NCBI GenBank assembly: GCA_947626395.1
Contig: CANQRU010000028.1
Coordinates: 1-47,518 of the forward strand
Length of the DNA: 47,518 bases
Direction: 5' to 3'
Origin: an uncultured Lachnospiraceae bacterium
GTDB lineage: Bacteria; Bacillota; Clostridia; Lachnospirales; Lachnospiraceae
Under the pieces are notes generated by a model. It made no database searches, was not told the origin of the DNA, and worked only from the letters and a program-made list of their open reading frames with translations. A program made the translations under genes and the position numbers. Shown piece after piece: positions 23,850 through 32,086 of this stretch. Numbering within the stretch: the first letter of the stretch is position 1; every line of letters starts with the position of its first letter.

Positions 23850-24009
23850 CTGGGAAAGCGGCAGCAGGAGATTCTGCAAGACTGGGAAAGCGGCAGCAGG
23901 AGATTCTGCAAGACTGGGAAAGCGGCAGCAGGAGATTCTGCAAGACTAGGGAAGCAGCAGCCGGAGATGCTGCAAGACTGGGAAAGCGGCAGCCGGAGGT
24001 TCCGTAACA
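23850..24009 (+). repeat. Five 32-base tandem repeats before the malic enzyme gene
   Basis: Units start at 23850, 23882, 23914, 23946 and 23978, exactly 32 bases apart. The first three are identical or nearly so; the fourth and fifth have drifted. Each contains CTGGGAAAGC, GGCAGCAGGAG and TTCTGCAAGA, the last two forming a small GCAG/CTGC stem. Because 32 is not a multiple of three the array is not a coding repeat. AGGAG in each unit resembles a Shine-Dalgarno, but no sensible reading frame follows each copy. Confidence 0.85.
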
Positions 24010-24070
24010 CATGAAAAGCGCCGGCCGCGAATCCCGCGGGCAGGAACAGCCAGAAAGGGGATCAAAGACC

Positions 24071-25246
24071 GTGAATTACTACGAGGAAGCATTGAAACTC
24101 CACAGTGAACATAAGGGCAAGATCGAGGTGGTCAGCAAGGTGAAGCTGGAGAACCGCGACGATTTAAGCACCGCTTACACGCCCGGCGTGGCCGAGCCGT
24201 GCAAGGAGATCGCCAAAGACCGGAAGAACGTATTCAAATACACCGCCAAGAGCAACTTAGTGGGCGTCGTCAGCGACGGCACGGCGGTCCTTGGCCTGGG
24301 CAATATCGGCGCGGAGGCGGCGATCCCGGTCATGGAGGGCAAGGCAATTCTTTTCAAGACATTCGGCGGCGTGGACGCGTTCCCGATCTGCCTGGACACG
24401 CAGGATACGGAGGAGATCATCAGGGCTGTGAAGCAGATCGCGCCCGTATTCGGCGGAATCAACCTGGAGGACATCGCTTCCCCCAAGTGCTTCGAGGTCG
24501 AAAGACGGCTGGAAGAGGAGCTTGATATCCCGGTCTTTCACGACGACCAGCACGGCACGGCCATTGTCGTGACGGCGGCTCTTTTGAACGCCCTTAAGGT
24601 GGTCGGAAAGAAGATCGGGGACATCCATGTCGTGTTAAACGGTCCCGGTTCCGCGGGAACCGCGATCATTAAGATGCTGCTTACCGCCGGCGTGAAGCAT
24701 ATCATCGCCTGCGATGAGAACGGTATTCTCTACAAGGACCGCGGCGTCGGCATCGCGGACCATAAGAAGATGCTCTGTGAGATCACGAATCCGGAAGACC
24801 GCCGGGGCGGTCTGGCTGAGGCGCTTTACGGCGCGGACGTTTTCATCGGCGTATCGGTGGGCGGCGCGTTAAAGCCGGAAATGATCGCGGCGATGAATCC
24901 GGATCCGATCGTATTCGCGATGGCGAACCCGGTGCCGGAGATCATGTACGACGAGGCCATGGCGGCGGGCGTGAAAGTCATGGGTACCGGCCGTTCGGAT
25001 TTCCCGAACCAGATCAACAATGTGCTGGCGTTCCCCGGAATCTTCCGCGGCGCGCTGGATGCGGGCGCCCGCGACATCAATTACGATATGAAGCTGGCGG
25101 CGGCGCAGGCCATCGCCGAGCTGGTGGAGCCGGGGAAGCTGTGCGCCGAGTACATCATTCCGTCGGCGTTAGATCCGCGGGTGGCGACCCATGTTGCGGA
25201 GCGGGTCGGCGAGGCCGCCAGAAGATCTGGTGCGGTCAGAAAGTGA
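24071..25246 (+). CDS. NAD(P)-dependent malic enzyme
   Basis: 391 residues, the length of the short bacterial malic enzymes. It oxidatively decarboxylates malate to pyruvate. LSTAYTPGVAEPCKEIAKD, VVSDGTAVLGLGNIGAEAAI, VMEGKAILFKTFGGVDAFPI, GGINLEDIASPKCFEVE and FHDDQHGTAIV carry the metal and substrate residues. VLNGPGSAGTAIIKML is the dinucleotide fold. GTG 24071 is chosen because homology starts there (VNYYEEALKLH) with AAAGGGG upstream; the ATG at 24011 would add 20 unrelated residues next to the repeats. Coenzyme preference is not determined. It converges with the desulfhydrase gene, 4 bases apart. Confidence 0.95.
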   Translation: MNYYEEALKLHSEHKGKIEVVSKVKLENRDDLSTAYTPGVAEPCKEIAKDRKNVFKYTAKSNLVGVVSDGTAVLGLGNIGAEAAIPVMEGKAILFKTFGGVDAFPICLDTQDTEEIIRAVKQIAPVFGGINLEDIASPKCFEVERRLEEELDIPVFHDDQHGTAIVVTAALLNALKVVGKKIGDIHVVLNGPGSAGTAIIKMLLTAGVKHIIACDENGILYKDRGVGIADHKKMLCEITNPEDRRGGLAEALYGADVFIGVSVGGALKPEMIAAMNPDPIVFAMANPVPEIMYDEAMAAGVKVMGTGRSDFPNQINNVLAFPGIFRGALDAGARDINYDMKLAAAQAIAELVEPGKLCAEYIIPSALDPRVATHVAERVGEAARRSGAVRK

Positions 25247-25250
25247 GGCA

Positions 25251-26375
25251 TCAAAGACTGAAAATATGGACATGGTCTTTCTTCTCATCGGACCAGTATC
25301 CCTCCTGCATATGGTCCAGATGCTCTTTTGTCCAGAGTCCCGGTGCGCCGCCGGTGTGCATGAAGATCGCTCCGTCTTCCGCGCGGATCACGCCGCGTTT
25401 CAGAAGATCGACGTATCCGTGCAGAACCTTGCCGGTGTAGCAGGGATCCACGAAAATGGCTTCGGTGCGGGCCAGAAGCTCGATATAGCTCTCAGTGACG
25501 GTGTCCGGCTCGTTGTAGCCGACGCCGCCGTAGCCGACAGGCGCCTGTCCCACAGCGCCGCCGGCTGAATCGAATCCAAACTCCAGATGCAGGTCTTCCT
25601 TCCTGCAGGTAAATCCCATTTCAAAGTATTCGCTTAATTCATTGATAAAATCCACGGTTTCTTCCACCGGCCGGCAGTCCGGCTCGATCGGGATACCGAT
25701 CACCTCAAACGGAGCGTGATAATATTTCGCGCCGGCCCATAGCCCGGCAAAGGTCCCGGTGGAGCCGTAGCCCACGACCAGGTGCTTCGCCCGGATATTC
25801 TGCGCTTTCATCTGCGCCATGATCTCCGGAACCGCCTGGATATAACCGGCGGAGCCGATGACGGTCTGGCCGCCGACCGGAACGGACAGGACTTTGTCTC
25901 CGCGCGCTTCGTATTCCGCGATGATCCGTGCGGCGCATTCGTCCACATACCGCTGCTTCGCCGCGGCCTGTTCGGCGGCCGGAAGCGCGTCGGCGGATGA
26001 GGTATCCACAAAATAGATATCCGCTCCCATCAGCCGGTCCAGCAGAAGATTGCCGGAGAGATAATCCGGCTTTCTGCCTTTCAGCACCAGGATCGGTTTC
26101 AGGCCGTAGCGGATCGCCGCGGCCACGGTGAGACGGCCGTGATTGGTCTGGACGCCGCCGAAGGTCATAAGGGCGGTATATCCATTTTCCAGGGCGTAGT
26201 TAACGATATAGTTCAGTTTCCGGGCTTTGTTGCCGCCGAGGGCCAGACCGGTCATATCGTCGCGCTTGATGTAGAGGCCGTCAGCCAGCCCCAGTGCAGC
26301 CGCCAGCCGCGGCATGGGCTCCAGGGGCGTATTGATATATCCGGCGGGAACGGATTCTAAGGATTCGATTTTCAT
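25251..26375 (-). CDS. D-cysteine desulfhydrase / ACC deaminase family PLP enzyme
   Basis: 374 residues, somewhat longer than the usual 330 or so. The PLP lysine lies in LALGGNKARKLNYIV, followed by TFGGVQTNHGRLTVAAA, and the phosphate-binding loop YGSTGTFAGLWAG. IFVDPCYTGKVLHGY and IFMHTGGAPGLW match the D-cysteine desulfhydrase branch. Members break down D-cysteine to pyruvate, sulfide and ammonia, or deaminate ACC or related D-amino acids. The exact substrate is not read from sequence. It has its own upstream region shared divergently with the lacZ promoter. Confidence 0.85.
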   Translation of the reverse strand: MKIESLESVPAGYINTPLEPMPRLAAALGLADGLYIKRDDMTGLALGGNKARKLNYIVNYALENGYTALMTFGGVQTNHGRLTVAAAIRYGLKPILVLKGRKPDYLSGNLLLDRLMGADIYFVDTSSADALPAAEQAAAKQRYVDECAARIIAEYEARGDKVLSVPVGGQTVIGSAGYIQAVPEIMAQMKAQNIRAKHLVVGYGSTGTFAGLWAGAKYYHAPFEVIGIPIEPDCRPVEETVDFINELSEYFEMGFTCRKEDLHLEFGFDSAGGAVGQAPVGYGGVGYNEPDTVTESYIELLARTEAIFVDPCYTGKVLHGYVDLLKRGVIRAEDGAIFMHTGGAPGLWTKEHLDHMQEGYWSDEKKDHVHIFSL

Positions 26376-26467
26376 GGATGTTCTCCTGTATAAAGTGATT
26401 TTATCTGATTATAACCGACATACGGCCCGGCTGTCAAAACTTTATTTCGAATTTGTCGTGGTTCTCC

Positions 26468-26496
26468 TTGCAATTTGGTATGTTCAATATTATACT
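26468..26496 (+). promoter_or_regulatory. Promoter for the beta-galactosidase gene
   Basis: TTGCAA at 26468-26473 and TATACT at 26491-26496 are 17 bases apart. The untranslated leader is about 175 bases, G-rich toward the start codon, and holds no gene. No lac-type operator palindrome was found in it. Confidence 0.6.
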
Positions 26497-26678
26497 GAAT
26501 GCAGGATAATCGGGCATGGATGAAGCGCCTCATCAGGGAATTGAGGAACGGCGACGGCCGGGATTATCCGGGTTAATCAGGCAGGTATAAGAATATTCGG
26601 AATTGTCCGGGAGCGGCGGCCCGGCGGCGGAAGGACAGCCGGGGAGCTGACAGGAGACAGGAAAATGGAGGTAGGGAA

Positions 26679-29600
26679 ATGATCGTACCAAGACACTATG
26701 AAGATCTCAGCGTACTGCATGAGAACACCATGCCGAATCGGGCGTACTATATTCCCGCGTCCGTGCGGCAGAAGGATATCGTTATGGAGCGGGAAAGCTC
26801 CGATCGATTCCAGAGTTTGGACGGCGTGTGGAAATTCAGGTATTATGACAGCATTTACGATCTGCAGGAGAAGTTTTACCAGGAAGGCTATGATACGTCG
26901 GATTATGACGAGATCCCGGTGCCGTCCTGCTGGCAGAACCACGGCTATGACATTCATCAGTACACGAACGTCCGCTATCCGTTCCCCATGGATCCGCCTT
27001 ATGTACCGCAGGAGAATCCCTGCGGCGCCTATGTGCGGCATTTTGACTATGCAAAGGACGCGGCGGCGCCGAGGGCGTATCTGAATTTCGAAGGAGTGGA
27101 TTCCTGCTTTTATGTGTGGATCAACGGCGCTTATGTGGGCTACAGCCAGGTGTCCCATTCCACCAGCGAGTTTGATGTGACGGACAGGCTGCGCGAGGGG
27201 GATAATGTGATTGCGGTCCTGGTACTGAAATGGTGCGACGGCAGCTATATGGAGGATCAGGATAAATTCCGCATGAGCGGCATTTTCCGGAGCGTCTATC
27301 TGCTGAAACGGCCGGAGAAAGGAATTTTCGATTACTTTGTGACGACGGAGATCGATTACGGCGCGCAGGCCGGGAAAGCGATCGAAGCGGGGCCTTTAAG
27401 CGGCGGATCGGCGAAGATCCGCGTCCGGATGAATTTCTTCGGCGGAAATGTTCCGGTGAAGGCGGCGCTTTACGACGCGGATGGGAATGTGGTGGCTGAA
27501 GGGAGTGGGTACGGGAAACCGGACGCCGCCGACGGGGCTGTCGAAGCGGGAAGAACAAGTAATGCAAGCCGGACGCTCGCCGTAACGAACGTGTCCGCTG
27601 CATGCGCGGATGAACTTTCCTATACCGCGGAGATCGTTCTTTCCGTGACGGACCCCATCCTGTGGAATCCGGAGACGCCGTATCTTTACCAGCTGGTTCT
27701 GGAGACGGAAGGCGAGACCATCGAGGACCAGGCAGGCATCCGCGAGATCGTGATCCGCGACGCGGTGGTTTATCTGAACGGACAGAAAGTCCTGTTCCAC
27801 GGAACCAACCGGCACGATTCGGATCCGGTGACCGGATTTTCCGTCACGCTGGAGCAGATCCTGACGGACCTGCGGCTGATGAAGGAGCACAACATGAACT
27901 GTATCCGCACCAGCCATTATCCCAACCGCCCCCAGTTCTATCAGCTCTGCGACCGTTACGGCTTCCTGCTGATCGATGAGGCGGACAATGAGAGCCACGG
28001 CACCAATAATATTTTCATGGATACGACTGAATGGCTGGAGCGGTGCCGCCGCTGGAGCGCGCCCATCGCCAACAATCCGGCCTTTACGGACGCGACGGTG
28101 GACCGCACGCAGAGATGCGTCCATCGGGACAAGAACCGTCCCAGCGTGGTCATCTGGTCCATGGGAAATGAGTGCGGTTTCGGCTGCACCTTCGAGGAAG
28201 CCCTGCGGTGGACGAAGGCATTCGATCCGACGAGGCTGACCCATTTCGAGAGCGCCCGCTATGCGGATGGAGACCGGAAGAACGATTATTCGAACCTGGA
28301 TCTGTTCAGCCGGATGTACGCCAGCATCGACGAGATGCACGCGTATTTCGCGAAGAACCCGGACAAGCCGTTTGTCCAGTGTGAGTATAGCCACGCCATG
28401 GGCAACGGCCCCGGCGATCTGGAGGATTATTTCCAGGTGTTCCATCAGTACGACGGCGCCTGCGGCGGATTCGTCTGGGAGTGGTGCGACCACGCCATCG
28501 ACATGGGAGAGTGGGAGGACGAGCGTTACGCGAACTGTTCGGGCGGCGCGTCTTATCTGCACCGCCGCACGAAATACGCTTACGGCGGCGACCATGGCGA
28601 ATATCCTCACGACGGCAATTTCTGCATGGATGGACTGGTCTATCCGTACCGGAAGCCGCACACGGGGCTTTTGGAGTATAAGAATGTGTACCGGCCGGCC
28701 CGGGTCGTAAGCTTCGATCAGGCAGGCCGGACCGCAGTGCTGCATAATTATATGGATTATGTAAATCTGGCGGATTACGCGAAGCTGGTCTATGAGTTGG
28801 ACTGCGACGGAAAGATCCTGGCGGAGGGCAGCCTGCTTCTGCCGCGTATCGCGCCGCACGGCGAGGGTTCGGTGACGCTGAGCCTTCTGAACGTTCCGGA
28901 GAAAGGGAAATGCTATTTGCGGCTGTACTATAAGCTGCGGAAAGATACGGGGCTTCTGAAGGCCGGGGCGGAGCTGGGCTTTGACGAGATCCTGCTTGAG
29001 AATGCGGACGGGCGGAACCAGACGGCTGCGGAACTGCTGGAAGGCGGCGCAGGAGGAGAAACGGCTGCGACCGGGATCGGTTCTGCAGCCGCTGCAGGGC
29101 CTGCGGCAGCGGCGGATGGAATGGCAGCCGGAGGGAAAGCCGCTGTCTCCGTCGCTGAAGACGACCGGTATCTCCGCGTCTCCGCCGCAGACTTTACATA
29201 CACCTATAATAAGCTGACCGGCGTCTGGGCTGCGATGGAATATCAGGGCAGAAATCTCCTTGATCGGCCCATGGAATACAATATCTGGCGCGCGCCCACC
29301 GATAACGACCGGAATATCAAGCGCAGATGGTACGAAGCCTGCTATGACAGGGCGCTGTCCCGGGCTTATGAGACAACCTGCTCCATGGAAGACGGAGCGG
29401 CAGTGATCCGCACGAAGCTGTCCATTTCCGCCGTCTATATCCAGCGGATGATCAATGTGGACGCGATGTGGACGGTTCGTCCGGACGGCCGGATCGACAT
29501 TCATCTGCACGGCATGCGGGATGAGGAATTCCCGATGCTGCCCCGGTTCGGCCTTCGCATGTTCCTGCCGAAGGGAATGCGCTGGATCACGTACTACGGT

Positions 29601-29999
29601 CTCGGTCCGATGGAAAGCTATATCGACAAACGCCGCGCCGGCCGCCACAGCCGTTTCATGGGCGCGGTGGAGACGATGCATGAAGACTATATCCGTCCCC
29701 AGGAGAACGGAAGCCATTACGACTGCGACTATGTGCAGGCTGCGGGAGACGGCGTGGAGATGACGTTCGCGGGAGAGAAGACATTTTCCTTTAACGCTTC
29801 CGTCTATACGCAGGAGGAACTGGCGGCGAAGGCCCATAACTATGAGCTGGAGCCCTGCGGCAGTACGGTGCTCTGCATCGACTACCGGCAGAACGGCATC
29901 GGCTCCAACAGCTGCGGTCCGGCGCTGCTTGAGCAGTACCGGCTTGATGAGGCGGAGATCGACTTCGCGGTCAGCATGATCGTGAAGCCGGGAAGATAA
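26679..29999 (+). CDS. lacZ: Glycoside hydrolase family 2 beta-galactosidase
   Basis: 1106 residues, longer than the usual 1020-1040. It hydrolyses beta-galactosides such as lactose. No signal peptide, so it acts in the cytoplasm. The sugar-binding domain begins near VWKFRYYDSIYDLQEKF. The catalytic acid/base is Glu498 (WSMGNECGFG) and the nucleophile is Glu569 (CEYSHAMGNGPGDL). FHGTNRHDSDPVTG and YNIWRAPTDNDRN (small domain) are also present. Two Ala/Gly-rich insertions, near residues 270-305 and 785-825, account for the extra length. GGAGG precedes the start. No transporter or regulator gene is adjacent, so the control of uptake is elsewhere. Confidence 0.93.
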   Translation: MIVPRHYEDLSVLHENTMPNRAYYIPASVRQKDIVMERESSDRFQSLDGVWKFRYYDSIYDLQEKFYQEGYDTSDYDEIPVPSCWQNHGYDIHQYTNVRYPFPMDPPYVPQENPCGAYVRHFDYAKDAAAPRAYLNFEGVDSCFYVWINGAYVGYSQVSHSTSEFDVTDRLREGDNVIAVLVLKWCDGSYMEDQDKFRMSGIFRSVYLLKRPEKGIFDYFVTTEIDYGAQAGKAIEAGPLSGGSAKIRVRMNFFGGNVPVKAALYDADGNVVAEGSGYGKPDAADGAVEAGRTSNASRTLAVTNVSAACADELSYTAEIVLSVTDPILWNPETPYLYQLVLETEGETIEDQAGIREIVIRDAVVYLNGQKVLFHGTNRHDSDPVTGFSVTLEQILTDLRLMKEHNMNCIRTSHYPNRPQFYQLCDRYGFLLIDEADNESHGTNNIFMDTTEWLERCRRWSAPIANNPAFTDATVDRTQRCVHRDKNRPSVVIWSMGNECGFGCTFEEALRWTKAFDPTRLTHFESARYADGDRKNDYSNLDLFSRMYASIDEMHAYFAKNPDKPFVQCEYSHAMGNGPGDLEDYFQVFHQYDGACGGFVWEWCDHAIDMGEWEDERYANCSGGASYLHRRTKYAYGGDHGEYPHDGNFCMDGLVYPYRKPHTGLLEYKNVYRPARVVSFDQAGRTAVLHNYMDYVNLADYAKLVYELDCDGKILAEGSLLLPRIAPHGEGSVTLSLLNVPEKGKCYLRLYYKLRKDTGLLKAGAELGFDEILLENADGRNQTAAELLEGGAGGETAATGIGSAAAAGPAAAADGMAAGGKAAVSVAEDDRYLRVSAADFTYTYNKLTGVWAAMEYQGRNLLDRPMEYNIWRAPTDNDRNIKRRWYEACYDRALSRAYETTCSMEDGAAVIRTKLSISAVYIQRMINVDAMWTVRPDGRIDIHLHGMRDEEFPMLPRFGLRMFLPKGMRWITYYGLGPMESYIDKRRAGRHSRFMGAVETMHEDYIRPQENGSHYDCDYVQAAGDGVEMTFAGEKTFSFNASVYTQEELAAKAHNYELEPCGSTVLCIDYRQNGIGSNSCGPALLEQYRLDEAEIDFAVSMIVKPGR

Positions 30000-30068
30000 C
30001 CATAGGAGACCGCAGTTGTCGGTATCGTGTATCGGACCTGTGACATGGTCGTGAAGCATGGCAGATAA
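29975..30068 (+). repeat. Duplicated 3' end of the lacZ gene
   Basis: The last 25 bases of lacZ (29975-29999, including the TAA) reappear at 30044-30068 with 21 matches, again ending in TAA. The intervening 44 bases are not similar. It looks like an old short duplication; the downstream copy is outside any gene. Confidence 0.5.
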
Positions 30069-30081
30069 TGATGAGAAATTC

Positions 30082-30119
30082 AGGGACCGGAAGACGAATA
30101 TCTGCGTTTTCCGGTCTCT
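30082..30119 (+). terminator. Hairpin downstream of lacZ
   Basis: An 11-pair stem AGGGACCGGAA / TTCCGGTCTCT (one G-U pair) with a 16-base loop. No T run follows, so termination is uncertain. Nothing else is recognised from 30120 to 30270. Confidence 0.45.
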
Positions 30120-30270
30120 GATGTTCCAGATTTCATTGGGCCATATGATTTGACCGGCTGATATATCCGGCCCGGCGATCCGCAAGAGCGGCCTGAAAGG
30201 TGTACTGCCCGGAATCTTCCGAAGGATCAGGAGCATAGGGCCGGAAAATCGGAGAAACGGATTTTGGTGC

Positions 30271-30298
30271 TTGCAATATCCGAAAAGTGTGGTATAAT
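30271..30298 (+). promoter_or_regulatory. Promoter of the tRNA-Gly gene
   Basis: TTGCAA at 30271-30276 and a perfect TATAAT at 30293-30298 are 16 bases apart, 22 bases before the mature tRNA 5' end. Confidence 0.65.
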
Positions 30299-30319
30299 GA
30301 GTAGTGTCTCGATGAGAGT

Positions 30320-30390
30320 GCGTGTGTAGTTCATTGGTAGAATGTCAGCTTCCCAAGCTGAAGAGGCGGGTTCGATTCCCGTCACGCGCT
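30320..30390 (+). tRNA. tRNA-Gly, anticodon CCC
   Basis: A 71-base cloverleaf. The acceptor stem GCGTGTG pairs with CACGCGC (one G-U pair), followed by discriminator T. The D arm is GTTC...GAAT, the anticodon stem TCAGC/GCTGA encloses loop TTCCCAA, and the T arm holds GTTCGATTC. Anticodon CCC reads GGG glycine codons. The CCA end is not encoded. It has its own promoter and a terminator starting 4 bases later, so it is a single-tRNA transcript. Confidence 0.95.
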
Positions 30391-30393
30391 TGT

Positions 30394-30422
30394 GAAAAGC
30401 CTAGAAAATACTAGGCTTTTTC
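30394..30422 (+). terminator. Intrinsic terminator of the tRNA-Gly transcript
   Basis: GAAAAGCCTAG pairs with CTAGGCTTTTTC around a 6-base loop, with the T run inside the 3' arm. Confidence 0.8.
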
Positions 30423-30526
30423 ATTTTCGTGCTGTATCTCGCGGCGCATGGACCGCGCGGAGAAGAGGATCACCGGCTGGGGTATTTAGTGAGGACAGTC
30501 AGATACTAAACGAGGAGGTATGCAGG

Positions 30527-31093
30527 ATGAATACAGTAACGTGTACGGCCGCCGAGGCGCTTGAGAGACTGAAGAAAGGGAACGGACGCTATCTGGAAGC
30601 CGTCACCGGCGGAGGGGACATTTCACGCGAGCGGCGCGAAAAGACGCTTAGGGAGGGGCAGTCTCCTTATGCGATCGTTATCACATGCTCGGATTCGCGG
30701 GTGATCCCGGAGAGCATCTTCGACGCGGGCATCGGGGATCTGTTCGTGATCCGTGTGGCCGGCAATGTGATGGATAACCACCAGCTGGGCAGCGTCGAAT
30801 ACGCGGCGGAGCATCTGGGGAGCCGTCTGGTGGTCGTGCTGGGGCACAATCACTGCGGGGCTGTGGACGCGGCCATCAACCATGATCCGGAAGGCTACAT
30901 AAAGTTCATCACCGATGAGATCCGCAAGGCGATCGGCGATGAGACCGATGATTATAAGGCGTGCTGCCTGAATGTGCGGCACAGTCTGCAGATCATAGAG
31001 GAGAGTCTGGAGATCCGGCATGAGGAGGAGCACGGACTGAAGGTCTGCGGAGCTCTGTATCATCTGGAGGACGGGAGCGTGGAGTTCCTGTGA
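30527..31093 (+). CDS. Beta-class carbonic anhydrase
   Basis: 188 residues, full length for a beta carbonic anhydrase. It interconverts CO2 and bicarbonate. Zinc ligands and the active dyad are visible: Cys, Asp and Arg in VITCSDSRVIPESIFD, then His and Cys in VVLGHNHCGAVDAA. FVIRVAGNVMDNHQLGSVEY is typical. ATG 30527 is chosen because GAGGAGG lies 8 bases upstream; the frame is open further upstream through the tRNA terminator. It may use readthrough or an unseen promoter in 30423-30510. Confidence 0.93.
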   Translation: MNTVTCTAAEALERLKKGNGRYLEAVTGGGDISRERREKTLREGQSPYAIVITCSDSRVIPESIFDAGIGDLFVIRVAGNVMDNHQLGSVEYAAEHLGSRLVVVLGHNHCGAVDAAINHDPEGYIKFITDEIRKAIGDETDDYKACCLNVRHSLQIIEESLEIRHEEEHGLKVCGALYHLEDGSVEFL

Positions 31094-31185
31094 AATTAAA
31101 GAACCGGCGTTGGCGTGCTTTTAACATACTGGTGTAACTTGCCGCAGGCAGAGAATATGGCGAAACAGTTTTTTATATGCTAACG

Positions 31186-31231
31186 AAAAAGGAAGTCTTC
31201 TGATGAGATTTACGTGGGAAGACTTCCTTTT
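31186..31231 (+). terminator. Intrinsic terminator after the carbonic anhydrase gene
   Basis: AAAAAGGAAGTCTTC pairs with GAAGACTTCCTTTTC around a 17-base loop, with A and T runs flanking the 10-base GC core. It may also act for the convergent HIT gene. Confidence 0.75.
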
Positions 31232-31369
31232 CTATGCAGACAGGCTGTCAGTGACGTTCTGTTATTATTTCCATGCGATCAGGGTGTCGTAAAATTTTTC
31301 AGCGGGACTCCCGTGAAACCGGTCTTAACAATGAAGATATACCGCGTCATGTTTTCCGGGCAGGATATG

Positions 31370-31789
31370 TCACAGATTCGCTTTGATCTTCGCGATCATT
31401 TCCTCGTATTCGGCGTCGGTCAGGAACTTCTCGCCGGGGTTCATGGCGAAGACGCCGCCCCATTCATAACCGTCCTTGTACTTAGGGACCAGGTGCATGT
31501 GGAGGTGGCAGCCGGTGTCGCCGTAAGCGCCATAGTTGACCTTATCGGGATGGAAGGCGGCGTGGATCGCCTTCGCGGCTCGGCAGACGTCGGCGAAGAA
31601 AGCGTCCCGCTCCGCGTCGGAAATATTGACGATCTCGCTGACGTGGTCCTTATAGGCCACGATGCAGCGGCCGGGATGGGACTGCTCCTTGAAGAGGATA
31701 AGCTGGGAAACGGTGAGGTCGCAGATCTTGATACCGAAGGCCGCCAGGGGCGCGCCTCCCACACAGTAGCCGCAGTTTGGATCTTTCAT
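31370..31789 (-). CDS. HIT family nucleotide hydrolase
   Basis: 139 residues, typical for a Hint/HIT protein. The histidine triad HLHMHLVPK has its His at 95, 97 and 99, and hydrolyses or transfers nucleoside phosphates. Cys6 and Cys9 (NCGYC) form a metal-binding-like pair seen in some bacterial HIT proteins. HPGRCIVAYKDHVSEI is the conserved strand before the triad. Read on the minus strand, AAAGGAG lies 8 bases before the start. The natural substrate is unknown. Confidence 0.9.
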   Translation of the reverse strand: MKDPNCGYCVGGAPLAAFGIKICDLTVSQLILFKEQSHPGRCIVAYKDHVSEIVNISDAERDAFFADVCRAAKAIHAAFHPDKVNYGAYGDTGCHLHMHLVPKYKDGYEWGGVFAMNPGEKFLTDAEYEEMIAKIKANL

Positions 31790-32018
31790 GTGATTCGCTC
31801 CTTTCTTTTATGGTTCTGCCGCATTTTCGTCAGAAAATATAGTTTATGCTATCAATTTTAGCGGTATATTGCCGCAAAGTCAATGGAATCGTTCTTAAAT
31901 CGGTAAGTTTCTGCAGGATCAGAAAATATGCAGTGTTCATTAAGAGAAATTTCTCTGCAAAACAGACCGGCCGCGGCGTTTGTGATCTTCCCTGAGACAG
32001 GAAAACGAATGGTTTTGC

Positions 32019-32048
32019 TTGCCAAATCCCACAATTTGTGTGTATAAT
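32019..32048 (+). promoter_or_regulatory. Promoter for the parE-parC operon
   Basis: TTGCCA at 32019-32024 and TATAAT at 32043-32048 are 18 bases apart, with a leader of about 35 bases to the parE start. The remaining stretch from 31790 to 32018 shows no gene. Confidence 0.6.
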
Positions 32049-32086
32049 AGTCTGAGACTAACAAGATATGGAGGAATTGCATTTTT

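Noticed and set aside
23850-24009. CRISPR array
   Set aside because: The 32-base units are directly head to tail with no unique spacers, and there are no cas genes in the window.
27396-30236. A 946-residue open frame on the minus strand opposite lacZ
   Set aside because: It is antisense to a gene with intact catalytic motifs, is rich in His/Arg/Val of the type produced by GC-rich codon shadows, and shows no family motifs.
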